A DNA stretch of 64,000 nucleotides, from NCBI RefSeq assembly GCF_014695585.1, contig NZ_JACJON010000036.1:1-64000 (forward strand). The letters run 5' to 3'. A program made the translations under genes and the position numbers. Below are positions 8,781 through 18,617 of this stretch, piece after piece. Source of the stretch: Microcoleus sp. FACHB-831 (GTDB taxonomy: Bacteria; Cyanobacteriota; Cyanobacteriia; Cyanobacteriales; FACHB-T130). The notes beneath the pieces were generated by a model. That model made no database searches. It was given only the letters and a program-made list of their open reading frames with translations, and was not told the DNA's origin. Numbering within the stretch: position 1 is the first letter of the stretch; each line of letters opens with the position of its first letter.

Positions 8781-9893
8781 TCAAGTCTCGGTGTCGTCTT
8801 TATATAAATCTTGCAGTTCTTTTTGTTGACTGCGACGGGAGGTACGACGATATTTTTTTGCTTCTAGTCTGGGTTCGTATTTAGCTTCTCCTTTGCCTTT
8901 ACTTTTTAGCTTCATTGTTGAATCCGGATCGCCCGATTTACTCAGCTGTTCTTGAAGGGCGATCGCTTCTTCGAGTAAATCTAAATAATACTCATAGCGC
9001 TCCCAATCTCCCCGCACTATACAGTTTGGTTCATCCCGATGCAGGCAATCGTTAAACTGACAATTGCCAGTTTCTAATCTTTGCCTAGCCTCCGGGAAAC
9101 AATCAACCAACTCTTGGGGGGTACAATCCAAGTCTGGTTGGTTGAAGCCTGGGGTATCTGCTAATAATCCCCCTCCTGGTAGTTCAAATAGCTCTACATG
9201 TCTCGTGGTGTGACGCCCTCGGCTAAGTTTACCGGAAACTTCCCCGACTCGTAAGTTAGTACCAGGAATCAGATAGTTTGTCAGGCTGGACTTACCAACA
9301 CCAGACATACCCGCAAGTACGGTGATTTTATTACTTAGCTGGTTGCTGAGTTCTTCTAGACCAGCGTTGGTGAGGATGCTGATGAATATAGGGGAATAAC
9401 CCCAGCCTGCCAAGCGATCGCGCCAGTCGTTCAACTCAATGGCGGACACTAAATCGCTTTTATTCAGGCATAAGCAAACTTCCAACCCAGTGTATTCAGC
9501 TTTAACCAGAAATTTCGTTAGCTGGTAGGGTTCTAGGGTTGGTTCTGCTATGGCAAATACGAGGAGAATAGCTTTGGCGTTGGCGATGGGGGGGCGATCT
9601 AGTTCGCTGATGCGGGGCAAAACTTCTGAGATCGCTCCTCTTCCCCCAGCCCAGTCGGGTTCTTCTACAAGGACGCGATCGCCCACCATCACTTTCTGAC
9701 CAATTTTTTTGAGTCGCGTGCGCCTAGTACACAATAAAGACGGTGCAGGCAAATTTTCTACAGCGTCAAACCGCACCTGGTAGTAATTAGCCTGCACAGC
9801 CACCACTGTACCCACGAAATTGCCTTCTAGTCTGGCTTCCCCCTCGGCTGCCAGGTTCTGAGTATTGAGCGTTTTTTCTAACTCAGAACTCAT
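8781..9893 (-). CDS. rsgA: ribosome small-subunit-dependent GTPase A
   Basis: This 370-residue circularly permuted GTPase acts in late 30S subunit maturation. An N-terminal OB domain (about 22-95, KVMVGDRVLVE) is followed by the permuted G domain: G4 NKSD at 144-147, G1 GMSGVGKS at 195-202, and G3 DTPGF at 246-250. A C-terminal zinc finger uses C278, C283, H285 and C291. After about residue 320 there is a basic, low-complexity tail. Start ATG 9893 lies 4 bp after the tusA stop, so it is the last gene of the dnaK-dnaJ-tusA-rsgA transcription block. All key motifs are intact. Confidence 0.95.
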   Translation of the reverse strand: MSSELEKTLNTQNLAAEGEARLEGNFVGTVVAVQANYYQVRFDAVENLPAPSLLCTRRTRLKKIGQKVMVGDRVLVEEPDWAGGRGAISEVLPRISELDRPPIANAKAILLVFAIAEPTLEPYQLTKFLVKAEYTGLEVCLCLNKSDLVSAIELNDWRDRLAGWGYSPIFISILTNAGLEELSNQLSNKITVLAGMSGVGKSSLTNYLIPGTNLRVGEVSGKLSRGRHTTRHVELFELPGGGLLADTPGFNQPDLDCTPQELVDCFPEARQRLETGNCQFNDCLHRDEPNCIVRGDWERYEYYLDLLEEAIALQEQLSKSGDPDSTMKLKSKGKGEAKYEPRLEAKKYRRTSRRSQQKELQDLYKDDTET

Positions 9894-9897
9894 AACT

Positions 9898-10146
9898 TCA
9901 CGGACGACGCACTTTTAGAGCAAAAAAGCCTGCGCTGTCTTCAGAGGCAATGAATTGCGTCTCTACAATCGGGTAGCCTTCCATTGCTAGGCTGTCAGGA
10001 ACTTGCTCAATAGGTTCCCCAGGATCTAGCCATACTTCTAACAACGCTCCCGATGCCATTTGCTCCAAACGTAGTTTGGTGCGGACGAAGTTTATTGGGC
10101 AAGGCGTCCCCCGCAAGTCTAGCTTTGCGTCTGGATTGGTGGTCAC
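9898..10146 (-). CDS. TusA/SirA-family sulfur carrier protein
   Basis: An 82-residue protein with the TusA fold signature: [16 protein letters not shown] near the N-terminus. The single Cys (C16) in the CP motif is the expected persulfide carrier. Family members relay sulfur from cysteine desulfurases to tRNA thiolation, molybdenum cofactor or other routes. Here the motif is CPIN rather than the common CPxP. It starts with GTG at 10146, overlapping the dnaJ stop by 4 bp (GTGA), and ends 4 bp before rsgA, so it is translationally coupled in the chaperone block. Which sulfur pathway it serves cannot be told. Confidence 0.88.
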   Translation of the reverse strand: MTTNPDAKLDLRGTPCPINFVRTKLRLEQMASGALLEVWLDPGEPIEQVPDSLAMEGYPIVETQFIASEDSAGFFALKVRRP

Positions 10147-11270
10147 TTGAAGAAGCCTCCTAAGAATCCTTCTATGCCGCCTTTTCCAGTGCGATCGCCC
10201 TTAATTTTAGCTAGCTTTTCGAGCAGTTCGCGTTCTTCGGCTGTTATTTTATTCGGGATGTCAATCAAAATTGTAATCAGGTGATCTCCCCGACTAACTG
10301 GATTCCCTAGTCTTGGAACCCCGTGATTTTCCAGTGTCAGCACCGTACTTGGTTGCGTTCCGGGTGGGATGGTCATCTCTACCGGGCCGTCTACGGTATT
10401 TACTTCTAGACGACACCCTAAAATTGCCTGCAAGTAGCTAATTTTAATTTCAGACAGGATGTTTACTCCATCCCGGTGAAACTCCTGATCTTCCTCGATA
10501 AACAAATATACATACAGATCGCCCGGTGGGCCGCTGCGCGTTCCGGCGTCTCCTTCTTTGGAAACCCGCAACCTCGTTCCATTATCTACCCCAGGAGGGA
10601 TGGTAATTTTAAGTTTTTTGGTCTCTTGTTTGCGCCCGTTGCCACCACACGATTCGCACTTATCTTCAATCACCTGTCCTTCGCCATTACACGTGGGGCA
10701 GACGGAAACTTGGGTGAAGCTGCCAAAGGGTGTCCTAGTGGCGCGACGTACTTGACCAGCGCTGTTGCAGGTGGGGCAGGTTTTAGGTCGGCTACCTTGT
10801 TTTGCTCCGCTTCCGCTGCACGTAGTACAAGTTTCTAAATGAGGAATGCGTATTTCCTTTTCACCACCAAATACGCCTTCTCTAAATTCCAGCTTTAGGT
10901 CTAGGCGCAGGTCGTCACCCCGGACGGGGCCAGTACGTCGTCTTGTGCCAGTCTGGCCCACTCCTGAGCCAGCGAAGCCGCTGAAGAAACTTTCAAAGAT
11001 ATCGGCGAAGCCACCCATGTCGCCAAAATCTTGGTACCCAGCACCTGCACCACTAACACCAGCTTCACCGAAGCGATTGTAGCGATCGCGTGTTTCTGGT
11101 TCTGAGAGTACTTCGTAAGCTCGATTGATTTCTTTAAAGCGATCTTCCGCCCCTGCTTCTTTGTTTACGTCCGGGTGATACTTCCGGGCTAGGCGACGAT
11201 AGGCACGCTTTATTTCCTCTTTGTCTGCATCACGGGAAACACCGAGAATTTCATAGTAGTCGCGAGCCAT
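10143..11270 (-). CDS. dnaJ: DnaJ, type I Hsp40 co-chaperone
   Basis: A 375-residue canonical DnaJ. The J domain (residues 1-70) has HPD at 32-34. A Gly-rich segment (about 75-110) is followed by four zinc repeats of the CxxCxGxG kind ([32 protein letters not shown]) and two C-terminal peptide-binding domains. It stimulates DnaK ATPase and delivers unfolded clients. It follows dnaK by 129 bp on the same strand and overlaps tusA. No substitutions in key residues were seen. Confidence 0.96.
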   Translation of the reverse strand: MARDYYEILGVSRDADKEEIKRAYRRLARKYHPDVNKEAGAEDRFKEINRAYEVLSEPETRDRYNRFGEAGVSGAGAGYQDFGDMGGFADIFESFFSGFAGSGVGQTGTRRRTGPVRGDDLRLDLKLEFREGVFGGEKEIRIPHLETCTTCSGSGAKQGSRPKTCPTCNSAGQVRRATRTPFGSFTQVSVCPTCNGEGQVIEDKCESCGGNGRKQETKKLKITIPPGVDNGTRLRVSKEGDAGTRSGPPGDLYVYLFIEEDQEFHRDGVNILSEIKISYLQAILGCRLEVNTVDGPVEMTIPPGTQPSTVLTLENHGVPRLGNPVSRGDHLITILIDIPNKITAEERELLEKLAKIKGDRTGKGGIEGFLGGFFK

Positions 11271-11339
11271 ATTCGGGGCTGGGGGTTAGGGTTTAAGGTT
11301 AAGTCAAAAGTCTAAATAAAGATAGAGACAAAGCTGAAA

Positions 11340-11399
11340 ATTTTATAAAAAGGCAAATACAATTTTTTTTTGTATATTGCCTTTTTACTTTTGCCTTTA
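11340..11399 (-). terminator. possible terminator/attenuator between dnaK and dnaJ
   Basis: Just after the dnaK stop (minus strand) lies an inverted repeat around AAAAAGGCAATATACAA and TTGTATTTGCCTTTTT, with an A-rich loop and a trailing T-run. It could reduce read-through from dnaK into dnaJ. It shares the AAAGGCAAAAG word found in repeats elsewhere, so it may be a repeat rather than a dedicated terminator. Confidence 0.45.
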
Positions 11400-13364
11400 T
11401 TAATCAACTGCTTCGTAGTCAGCAGTTACAGTTTCGCCTTCGTCAAAATCCAAATTCAGGTCATCTTCGGGTGCCACTTGAGTTCTCTCACTGACCGTTG
11501 GACTAACGGTACTTTCAGACATTTCTCCGAAATACCCAGGATCTGAACTTCTGCTGGCTTGTTGATACACAGCTGCACCAACTGCAAACACGGTCTGTTG
11601 AAGGTCATCAAGCTGTTCTTTGACTTGCTCAACACTAACTCCGGGGTTTGCTATCGCGGCTTTGAGATCTACTATCTTCTTATTCGCCTGCGTCTTGAGG
11701 TCTTCTCTAATCAATTCCCCATTGTCATTTAATGTCGATTCATAGCTGTAGAACAGACTTTCTGCCTGGTTTTTCAGCTCTACCATTTCTATGCGGCGTC
11801 GATCTTCTTCGGCAAATTTTTCTGCCTCTATCCGCATTTTTTCTACTTCCGAGGCACTTAATCCACCTGTATTAGTAATACGGATACTTTGCTCTCTTCC
11901 AGTGCCTTTGTCAGAAGCTCCGACTTTTAGAATACCATCGACATCAATTTCAAAGGCTACCTCAATTTGAGGCACTCCTCTGGGGGCTGGAGGAATACCA
12001 GCGAGCAGGAATTTACCCAGACTCTTATTGTCTCTGGCCATTGCCCGTTCACCTTGCAAAACGTGGATTTCCACCGATGTTTGCCCGTCCGTAGCGGTCG
12101 AAAACACCTGAGATTTGCTGGTGGGAATGGTAGTGTTGCGGTCGATGATTTTTGTGAACACTTCTCCTAGAGTTTCAATCCCTAAGCTAAGTGGTGTCAC
12201 ATCCAATAGCAGCAGATCCTCGACTTCTCCCCCTAACACGCCGCCTTGAATTGCTGCGCCTAGTGCCACAGCTTCATCTGGGTTTACGGAACGATCGGGG
12301 GTCTTACCGCCGAAAAACTTTTTAATCGCATCCTGAACAGCTGGGATTCTTGTGGAACCTCCAACTAGCAAAATGCGGTCAATCTCATCCGGTTTGAGAT
12401 CGCAGTCTTTTAGTGCTTGAGTAACTGGTTCTATCGTGCCTTCTACCAGATGATTTACCAATTCTTCAAACTTAGAGCGCGACAGATCCATTTCCAGGTG
12501 TTTTGGTCCTGTTTCGTCGGCAGTGATGAACGGCAAGTTGATGGAGGTGCTTCCCATCGAAGATAGTTCTATCTTGGCTTTTTCAGCTGCCTCTCGCAGG
12601 CGCTGGAGAGCCATCTTGTCCGTTCCTAAGTCAAGGCGCTCCTGTTCTTTGAATCGATCGATCATCCAGCGTACAACGCAATTGTCAAAGTCATCTCCGC
12701 CTAAGTGGTTGTTGCCAGAGGTTGCTTTGACTTCAAATACACCATCTCCTAGCTGTAGTACGGAAACATCGAATGTTCCGCCGCCCAAGTCAAACACTAG
12801 GATGCGCTGCTCTTCGTCCTGCTTGTCTATGCCGTAGGCTAAGGAAGCAGCCGTTGGTTCGTTGATGATCCGTAGAACTTCTAGTCCAGCAATAGTACCA
12901 GCGTCTTTGGTGGCTTGCCGTTGAGCATCTGTGAAGTAAGCGGGAACTGTGATTACCGCTTGTTCTACTGGCTCACCCAAAAAATTTTCGGCGTCCTGCT
13001 TAAGTTTTTGCAGGATCATCGCTGATATTTCTTGGGGGGTAAAGTTGCGTCCCCGAATTTGGACATCCACGGTGTCATCTCTGCCTTTGATACAGTTGTA
13101 TGGCACCCGCGTTCGCTCCACTTCGGTATCTTCCCACCGCCTTCCAATGAAGCGCTTAATGCTGTATACCGTATTTTCGGCATTTGTAACTGCCTGCCGC
13201 TTCGCGAGCTGACCCACTAAGCGATCGTTAGCTTTGCCAAATCCTACAATACTGGGAGTTGTTCGTCCGCCCTCTGAGTTTGGAATGACAATCGGTTGCC
13301 CCCCTTCTAAAACAGCGACGCAACTATTGGTCGTGCCCAGGTCGATCCCAATGACTTTTCCCAT
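11400..13364 (-). CDS. dnaK: DnaK (Hsp70) chaperone
   Basis: A 654-residue Hsp70. The ATPase domain opens with [13 protein letters not shown] (residues 5-17) and contains [20 protein letters not shown], the phosphate-2 motif [12 protein letters not shown] and the adenosine motif [13 protein letters not shown] substrate-binding beta domain (about 390-505, with [13 protein letters not shown]) and a helical lid follow. The acidic tail ends [16 protein letters not shown], without an EEVD end, as expected for bacteria. The grpE-dnaK-dnaJ neighbourhood suggests the main stress-responsive copy; cyanobacteria carry several dnaK genes, and which paralogue this is cannot be fixed here. No CIRCE element was seen in the 197-bp gap to grpE. 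Confidence 0.96.
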   Translation of the reverse strand: MGKVIGIDLGTTNSCVAVLEGGQPIVIPNSEGGRTTPSIVGFGKANDRLVGQLAKRQAVTNAENTVYSIKRFIGRRWEDTEVERTRVPYNCIKGRDDTVDVQIRGRNFTPQEISAMILQKLKQDAENFLGEPVEQAVITVPAYFTDAQRQATKDAGTIAGLEVLRIINEPTAASLAYGIDKQDEEQRILVFDLGGGTFDVSVLQLGDGVFEVKATSGNNHLGGDDFDNCVVRWMIDRFKEQERLDLGTDKMALQRLREAAEKAKIELSSMGSTSINLPFITADETGPKHLEMDLSRSKFEELVNHLVEGTIEPVTQALKDCDLKPDEIDRILLVGGSTRIPAVQDAIKKFFGGKTPDRSVNPDEAVALGAAIQGGVLGGEVEDLLLLDVTPLSLGIETLGEVFTKIIDRNTTIPTSKSQVFSTATDGQTSVEIHVLQGERAMARDNKSLGKFLLAGIPPAPRGVPQIEVAFEIDVDGILKVGASDKGTGREQSIRITNTGGLSASEVEKMRIEAEKFAEEDRRRIEMVELKNQAESLFYSYESTLNDNGELIREDLKTQANKKIVDLKAAIANPGVSVEQVKEQLDDLQQTVFAVGAAVYQQASRSSDPGYFGEMSESTVSPTVSERTQVAPEDDLNLDFDEGETVTADYEAVD

Positions 13365-13561
13365 AGCTAGCGGCAGTAAATGTGTGCAAGAAACGCTTTA
13401 TTTTTGTGAAATCTTTGTTTGGGATGACCCCAAATTTCCAGATTTCTATCAACTTTGAAACTATTGCCTTGGCAGGCTCTTAGCAAATCCTGTTGGATTG
13501 CTAATTGCTATTTTAGATAGTTAACCATTGCGGGCTAAAGTAATCGGCTACCTACGTCCGC

Positions 13562-14347
13562 TTAAGTTTCAGTGGTATCTGAAAGATCTTCCTCTGAGGT
13601 TATCACGGTGTCTGTAGCCGCAGCAACTTTGACCATTGCGTGGCGCAGTATACGTTCGCCCAAAAAATAGCCCCGCACGAGTTCTTCGATTACGGTACCT
13701 TCGGGATGTTCGTTTGTCGGTTCCCGCATTACAGCTTCGTGCAGATTGGGGTCAAATTCTTTTCCTTCAGGACGCATGGGTGATACTCCCAAGCGTTTGA
13801 GGCAGTCTACCACTTGTTTGTACACGCTCTGGTAGCTTTTGTGGATGTTCATCTCTGCCTCAGTTTGAGGTTTGATGTGCGATCGCGCCCGCTCAAAATC
13901 ATCCACTACTGGCAGTAATTTGCTCAGCGTCGTCGCCTTGACCTGAATTTCCAAGTCTTCCTTTTCTTTGGCTGTGCGCTTGCGGAAATTGTCGAAATCT
14001 GCTGCCATCCGCATCGACTGGGTTTTGTAAGACTCGCACTGATTGCTGGTTGCTTCCAGTTGCGCTTTTAGAGACTCTATTTCCAGCCTTAACCCTTCTA
14101 GTTCGCTTTCGCGAGCTTCTGACTCCAGAGATCCTTCTTCTACCGATTCTGCCAACCAATTTTCCACAGATGCTGCATCTGCCATCGGTTCGTTTGAGAT
14201 TGTCTTGTTTTCTGAATCAAATTCCAAGTTTAAATCCATGTCTAGAGGTAAGTCTCCCATTACCGGGTCAGATTTCCCCATCCCGATGTCTGACGTTACC
14301 TCGGCCTTATCTGAAGTGTTGTTTTGCTGCTTTTCTTCGTCGATCAT
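13562..14347 (-). CDS. grpE: GrpE nucleotide exchange factor
   Basis: 261 residues. A long acidic, disordered N-terminus (about 1-85) is followed by the dimerising coiled coil (about 85-150) containing [11 protein letters not shown]. The C-terminal beta domain has the family end region [19 protein letters not shown] and LRHAMVKVA. It exchanges nucleotide on DnaK and acts as a temperature sensor. First gene of the minus-strand chaperone block; dnaK starts 197 bp downstream. Start ATG 14347 is preceded by GGGATAAG on the minus strand. Confidence 0.95.
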   Translation of the reverse strand: MIDEEKQQNNTSDKAEVTSDIGMGKSDPVMGDLPLDMDLNLEFDSENKTISNEPMADAASVENWLAESVEEGSLESEARESELEGLRLEIESLKAQLEATSNQCESYKTQSMRMAADFDNFRKRTAKEKEDLEIQVKATTLSKLLPVVDDFERARSHIKPQTEAEMNIHKSYQSVYKQVVDCLKRLGVSPMRPEGKEFDPNLHEAVMREPTNEHPEGTVIEELVRGYFLGERILRHAMVKVAAATDTVITSEEDLSDTTET

Positions 14348-15144
14348 CGTTTACTTATCCCAGTTTAAAGACTGCGATTCATTGGGAACTCGTTTGTCTG
14401 TACTTTCCCACGACCAGCCCCCATATCCTACAATTTTGTTTCAAACTGTACCTTTAATTTTCGGTTTTAGAGGCGCATCCGGGCAGGGATTGCAATTTCC
14501 GCAAAATATTTGCGGCCTGGTTTTCCGCTTGTAGGCTTCAAGCTATAACGTTTATCCCCAGCCACACTTACTTCACTGCTGGCATTTTGACATAACTTTA
14601 GTTGTCTCCAGTCAATTTTTTGTATTTGTGACAAATTGTAACAGTTTCCGTTAATAGTTGCTTTCTGCGGTGGCCCAAAAACCTGGCGCACGAGGCAAAA
14701 GCGGGGAATTTAGGATTAATTGTTTTAGGTTGCCTCGTTACAGGAAGCAGCAGGATACTCCGGAATAGACTTGGGAAAGTTATATATTGCTGCAAGTAGG
14801 CTTTAGACCTTGGGAAGGGCTATCATCGTGAATATTCCCTACTAACAGACAATGGCGGAACCGAGTCCTCCCAAACCCAGATTATCTTAAACTCACTGAC
14901 GAGCGTTGTACGGATATTACTAATCGCCAGCGTTGGTATCCATAATTATTTGCCTTGATTCTCACATTTCCCTTATTAGGGACACCCCTACAAGGGAGAG
15001 TGTACAGATCCGGGGGGGGAAGTCAACCTAGCTTTAGGGCTGTCGCCTTATGGCGGCAGCGATCGCTCCCTTTTTTCCGGACGTTGTGCAATTCTGCCTC
15101 ATGTTTTTGGGAACACTTTGTTAAGAGAGATATATTCGCACGAT
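14348..15144. other. 797-bp divergent spacer between grpE and pilB
   Basis: It carries the upstream regions of two divergent units. Short open frames inside (for example 14467-14691 minus and 14955-15191 plus) overlap each other, lack family features and look spurious. No CIRCE-like TTAGCACTC repeat was found. A G-run (about 15011-15018) and one HIP1 copy near 15059 lie before pilB. I see no RNA gene. Confidence 0.6.
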
Positions 15145-17136
15145 ATGACTCATTCCTCATCACAACGACGCGCGCTAACCGTCCGCAATGATTTTTCGCC
15201 GTTCGGTAACAAGCTAATTCAGGCTGGCTATGTTAACACCGAGGATATGCAAAAGGCGCTGGTTGAAAGTCGCAAGACAGGCACGCCGCTGATAGACATC
15301 CTCGAAACCATCACGGGTAAGCAACTATCACCAGATTTGCTGCGCCTGTATAAAAAACAGCAACTCTTTGAACTAAAGATTCTTTACGGCGTTGAATCCC
15401 TAGATCCGGAAATCAGCCAAATTCCTGCTTCTCAAATTGCACAACTGATCGAGACGCTGATACCGATCGATATTTGTCGTCGCTATCGGCTAGTACCGTT
15501 ATCGCAGAATGAAACCCAGCCGCCCTCGGTTCTGGTGGCGATGGTAGAGCCGGATAATTTAAACGCTAAGGATGATTTAGATCGGATTCTGCGCCCGCAA
15601 GGAATCGCCTTACAACGGATGGTTATTGCTAGGGAAGACTACGACCAGCTAATTAGCCAATACCTCGATGAACAAGCTAAGAAAGAGAAAGCCCAAGCGG
15701 TAGCAAGTCGGGTTGATATCAACGAAGATTTAGATATTATTGCGAATTTGGACGATGCTCCTCCTGAACAAGAGGAGGATTTGGGTGAAGCGGGTGCCAA
15801 GGACGCACCTGTGATCAACCTAGTCAATAAAATTCTGGCTAAAGCCCTGCAAGAGGGTGTTTCTGACATCCACATAGAACCACAAGAAGAATACTTGCGG
15901 ATTCGCTTTCGCAAAGATGGTGTGCTGCAACAGGCTTTCGATACACTCCCTAAAAAAATCGTCCCATCAGTTTGTGCCCGCTTCAAGATTATTGCGGAGC
16001 TGGACATTGCCGAACGACGGATGCCCCAAGATGGTCGTATCCGCCGGATATTTGAAGGACGTAAGGTAGACTTCCGAGTTAACACTTTGCCTTCCCGTTA
16101 CGGCGAGAAGATTGTGCTGCGGATCTTAGATAACTCTTCCACCCAACTGGGTTTGGATAAGTTGATTACCGATCAAGATACGCTCCAGAGCGTTCGAGAT
16201 ATGGCTGCCCGTCCCTTTGGCCTGATTTTGGTGACAGGGCCAACCGGATCGGGTAAATCGACAACCTTATACTCAGTCTTGGCAGAACGTAACGATCCAG
16301 GGGTGAATATTAGTACGGCGGAAGACCCGATTGAGTACGCGCTGCCTGGGATTACGCAGGTGCAGGTGATTCGAGAAAAGGGGATGGACTTTTCCTCGAT
16401 TTTGCGGGCGTTCATGAGGCAAGATCCGGATGTGATTCTGGTGGGTGAGACCCGGGACAAAGAAACGGCAAAAACGGCTATTGAAGCGGCGTTAACAGGA
16501 CACTTGGTGATGACAACGCTGCATACCAATGATGCGGCGGGTGCGATCGCTCGACTAGACGAAATGGGTGTTGAACCCTTCATGGTTTCTGGCGCCCTTC
16601 TTGGAGTTCTAGCCCAGCGCCTAATGCGGCGCGTTTGCTCTGAGTGCCGCATTGATTATGCGCCCAACCAAGCTGAACTGGCACGATTTGGTCTATCGAC
16701 TTCCCAAGATGGTGATGTCACGTTCTATAAAGCCAACAGCCTGCGACCGGATGAAATTCAGGAACGCAGAGCTAGCAATACTTTGTGCCCAAAATGTAAT
16801 GGTGTAGGCTATAAGGGCCGTGTCGGCGTATATGAAGTCATGCGGATCACCGAACGGCTGCAAACCTTAATCAACGAAGGTGCCCCCACTACCCTAATCA
16901 AGGAAGCAGCCATAGAAGAAGGCATGAAGACTTTGTTGGCTTACAGCTTAGATTTAGTACGCGAGGGCTACACCACACTAGAAGAAGTAGAACGGGTGAC
17001 GTTCACCGATACAGGTCTAGAAGACGAACTCAAAGCTAAACGCAAGAGTTCTCTTACGTGTCGGTGTTGCGGTGCGGACGCCAAGCAGGAGTGGTTAGAC
17101 TGTCCATACTGTTTGACTCCTCGTTTTCAAGACTAA
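15145..17136 (+). CDS. pilB: type IV pilus extension ATPase PilB
   Basis: This secretion-type AAA+ ATPase polymerises pilin at the inner membrane. An N-terminal MshEN-like domain (about 15-160) carries FGNKLIQAGYVN. The GspE core has IHIEPQEEYLRIRFR, Walker A GPTGSGKS (about 365-372), the Asp box, Walker B VILVGETRD and a His box TTLHTND. Zinc-type Cys pairs (CSEC and CPKC) follow, as in GspE/PilB. An extra C-terminal zinc-ribbon-like CRCC...CPYC lies in the last 30 residues. ATG 15145 is preferred to TTG 15118 because the N-terminal wording MTHSSSQRR resembles cyanobacterial PilB starts. It is followed by pilT and pilC, giving the classic cyanobacterial pilBTC order. Confidence 0.94.
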   Translation: MTHSSSQRRALTVRNDFSPFGNKLIQAGYVNTEDMQKALVESRKTGTPLIDILETITGKQLSPDLLRLYKKQQLFELKILYGVESLDPEISQIPASQIAQLIETLIPIDICRRYRLVPLSQNETQPPSVLVAMVEPDNLNAKDDLDRILRPQGIALQRMVIAREDYDQLISQYLDEQAKKEKAQAVASRVDINEDLDIIANLDDAPPEQEEDLGEAGAKDAPVINLVNKILAKALQEGVSDIHIEPQEEYLRIRFRKDGVLQQAFDTLPKKIVPSVCARFKIIAELDIAERRMPQDGRIRRIFEGRKVDFRVNTLPSRYGEKIVLRILDNSSTQLGLDKLITDQDTLQSVRDMAARPFGLILVTGPTGSGKSTTLYSVLAERNDPGVNISTAEDPIEYALPGITQVQVIREKGMDFSSILRAFMRQDPDVILVGETRDKETAKTAIEAALTGHLVMTTLHTNDAAGAIARLDEMGVEPFMVSGALLGVLAQRLMRRVCSECRIDYAPNQAELARFGLSTSQDGDVTFYKANSLRPDEIQERRASNTLCPKCNGVGYKGRVGVYEVMRITERLQTLINEGAPTTLIKEAAIEEGMKTLLAYSLDLVREGYTTLEEVERVTFTDTGLEDELKAKRKSSLTCRCCGADAKQEWLDCPYCLTPRFQD

Positions 17137-17175
17137 AAAAGTTTTGAGTTTCTAATGCCGTCCCTTTACCGCATC

Positions 17176-17215
17176 TTGAATTTTGAATCAAAAAACCTGT
17201 TAATTCAAAATTCAA
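17176..17215. repeat. 13-bp perfect inverted repeat between pilB and pilT
   Basis: TTGAATTTTGAAT (17176-17188) pairs perfectly with ATTCAAAATTCAA (17203-17215) across a 14-nt loop. It may uncouple pilB and pilT expression or protect a processed end. The AATTCAAAATTCAAAAT word is also a common cyanobacterial repeat. Confidence 0.55.
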
Positions 17216-17266
17216 AATGCTCCTAACACCTCAATCGCGATCGCTATACTCAAAAAAATAATCTTT

Positions 17267-17273
17267 AAAGGAG
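17267..17273 (+). promoter_or_regulatory. strong ribosome binding site of pilT
   Basis: AAAGGAG ends 7 nt before ATG 17281. It is one of the clearest Shine-Dalgarno sequences in the window and fixes the pilT start. Confidence 0.75.
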
Positions 17274-17280
17274 AAAAAAG

Positions 17281-18393
17281 ATGGATTTGATGATCGAAGA
17301 CATTCTAGAGTCTCTTGTAGAGCAGGGTGGCTCTGACGTACACATTCAGGCGGGAGCGCCGCTATTCTTCCGCGTCAGCGGTAAACTGACTCCTCAGCCC
17401 CAATTCGGGGAACTCCTGCCCCCCCAAGAGTGTCAGAAACTCATCTTCAGTATGCTGAACAACAACCAGCGTAAAGACTTGGAGATGAACTGGGAACTCG
17501 ATTCCTCTTATGCCGTAAAAGGATTGGCTCGCTTCCGCCTTAATGTCTACAAAGAGCGCGGTTGCTATGCCGCTTGTATGAGGGCGTTGTCTTCAAAAAT
17601 TCCTAACGCCGATCTCTTGGGGCTGCCCAACATTGTGCGGGAAATGACTGAAAGACCAAGAGGGCTGGTGTTAGTTACAGGACAGACAGGTTCTGGCAAA
17701 ACTACCACGATGGCGGCCATGATGGACTTGATCAACCGGACGCGGGCAGAGCATATTCTAACCGTAGAAGACCCGATTGAATATGTGTTCCCCAACATCA
17801 AGAGCTTGTTTCACCAACGTCAAAAAGGTGAGGACACCAAGAGCTTTGCCAATGCGCTAAAAGGGGCGCTCCGCCAAGACCCTGACATTATCCTGGTGGG
17901 TGAAATGCGGGACTTGGAGACGATTGCCCTAGCGATATCAGCGGCAGAAACTGGTCACTTGGTGTTCGGCACGTTGCACACTAACTCAGCGGCAGCGACA
18001 ATAGACCGAGTACTTGATGTGTTCCCCCCGATTCAACAACCACAAATCCGGGCGCAGTTGTCTGGTTCTTTATTGGCTGTTTTCAGCCAGTGCCTGGTGC
18101 AAAAGAAAAATGTAAAACCGGGTGAATACGGTCGGGTTATGGCCCAGGAAATCATGGTGGTAACGCCTGCTATTGCTAACTTGATTCGAGAAGGCAAAAC
18201 CGCGATGATCTACTCTGCTATCCAAACTGGGGTTAAATTGGGTATGCAGACTATGGAGCAGGTGTTAGCAGCCTTTGTCAAAAATGGCAGTATTAGCTTT
18301 GAGGCGGCAATAGCCAAGACTGCTAGGCCCGATGAGCTACAGCGTCTCCTTGGTGGCGTTGCCATGCCTGCAAAAGCAGGTGGGGGCCATTAG
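17281..18393 (+). CDS. pilT: type IV pilus retraction ATPase PilT
   Basis: A 370-residue hexameric ATPase that disassembles pili for twitching and DNA uptake. The N-terminal PAS-like domain (about 1-105, with GGSDVHIQAGAPLFFRVSG) leads into the RecA core: Walker A GQTGSGKTT (about 135-143), Asp box, Walker B IILVGEMRD and His box FGTLHTNSA. Lengths and motifs are normal for PilT. It lies 144 bp after pilB and 224 bp before pilC on the same strand. A second PilT-like gene sits at 59.2 kb. Confidence 0.95.
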   Translation: MDLMIEDILESLVEQGGSDVHIQAGAPLFFRVSGKLTPQPQFGELLPPQECQKLIFSMLNNNQRKDLEMNWELDSSYAVKGLARFRLNVYKERGCYAACMRALSSKIPNADLLGLPNIVREMTERPRGLVLVTGQTGSGKTTTMAAMMDLINRTRAEHILTVEDPIEYVFPNIKSLFHQRQKGEDTKSFANALKGALRQDPDIILVGEMRDLETIALAISAAETGHLVFGTLHTNSAAATIDRVLDVFPPIQQPQIRAQLSGSLLAVFSQCLVQKKNVKPGEYGRVMAQEIMVVTPAIANLIREGKTAMIYSAIQTGVKLGMQTMEQVLAAFVKNGSISFEAAIAKTARPDELQRLLGGVAMPAKAGGGH

Positions 18394-18617
18394 GCGAGAT
18401 CAGGTTCAAGCAAAACGCCAGCCTTCACAGGCAGTTTTGGGGATATAACGCTAGCAAAATTTATAGTCGGTGGGAGTAGCCGCCCACTGACTTGGCCTGT
18501 ATAGCCGATGGCTGCGAAAGTTTGGCTAGTGCTGTGTTTTCTCACAGTGCAATGCCCCTAATAAATAAGAGCCGACTTTCCGTACTCGTTTCCCTTTTAT
18601 AAATATAGATGTGAGCC

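Noticed and set aside
14348-14470. Possible CIRCE heat-shock operator upstream of grpE
   Set aside because: No TTAGCACTC-N9-GAGTGCTAA or close variant was found by eye.
14467-14691. 74-codon minus-strand frame upstream of grpE
   Set aside because: Overlaps another frame (14598-14795), no motif, no RBS; not supported.
14955-15191. 78-codon plus-strand frame upstream of pilB
   Set aside because: It overlaps the pilB start, has no family features and reads as low-complexity Arg/Ser/Phe; a chance frame.
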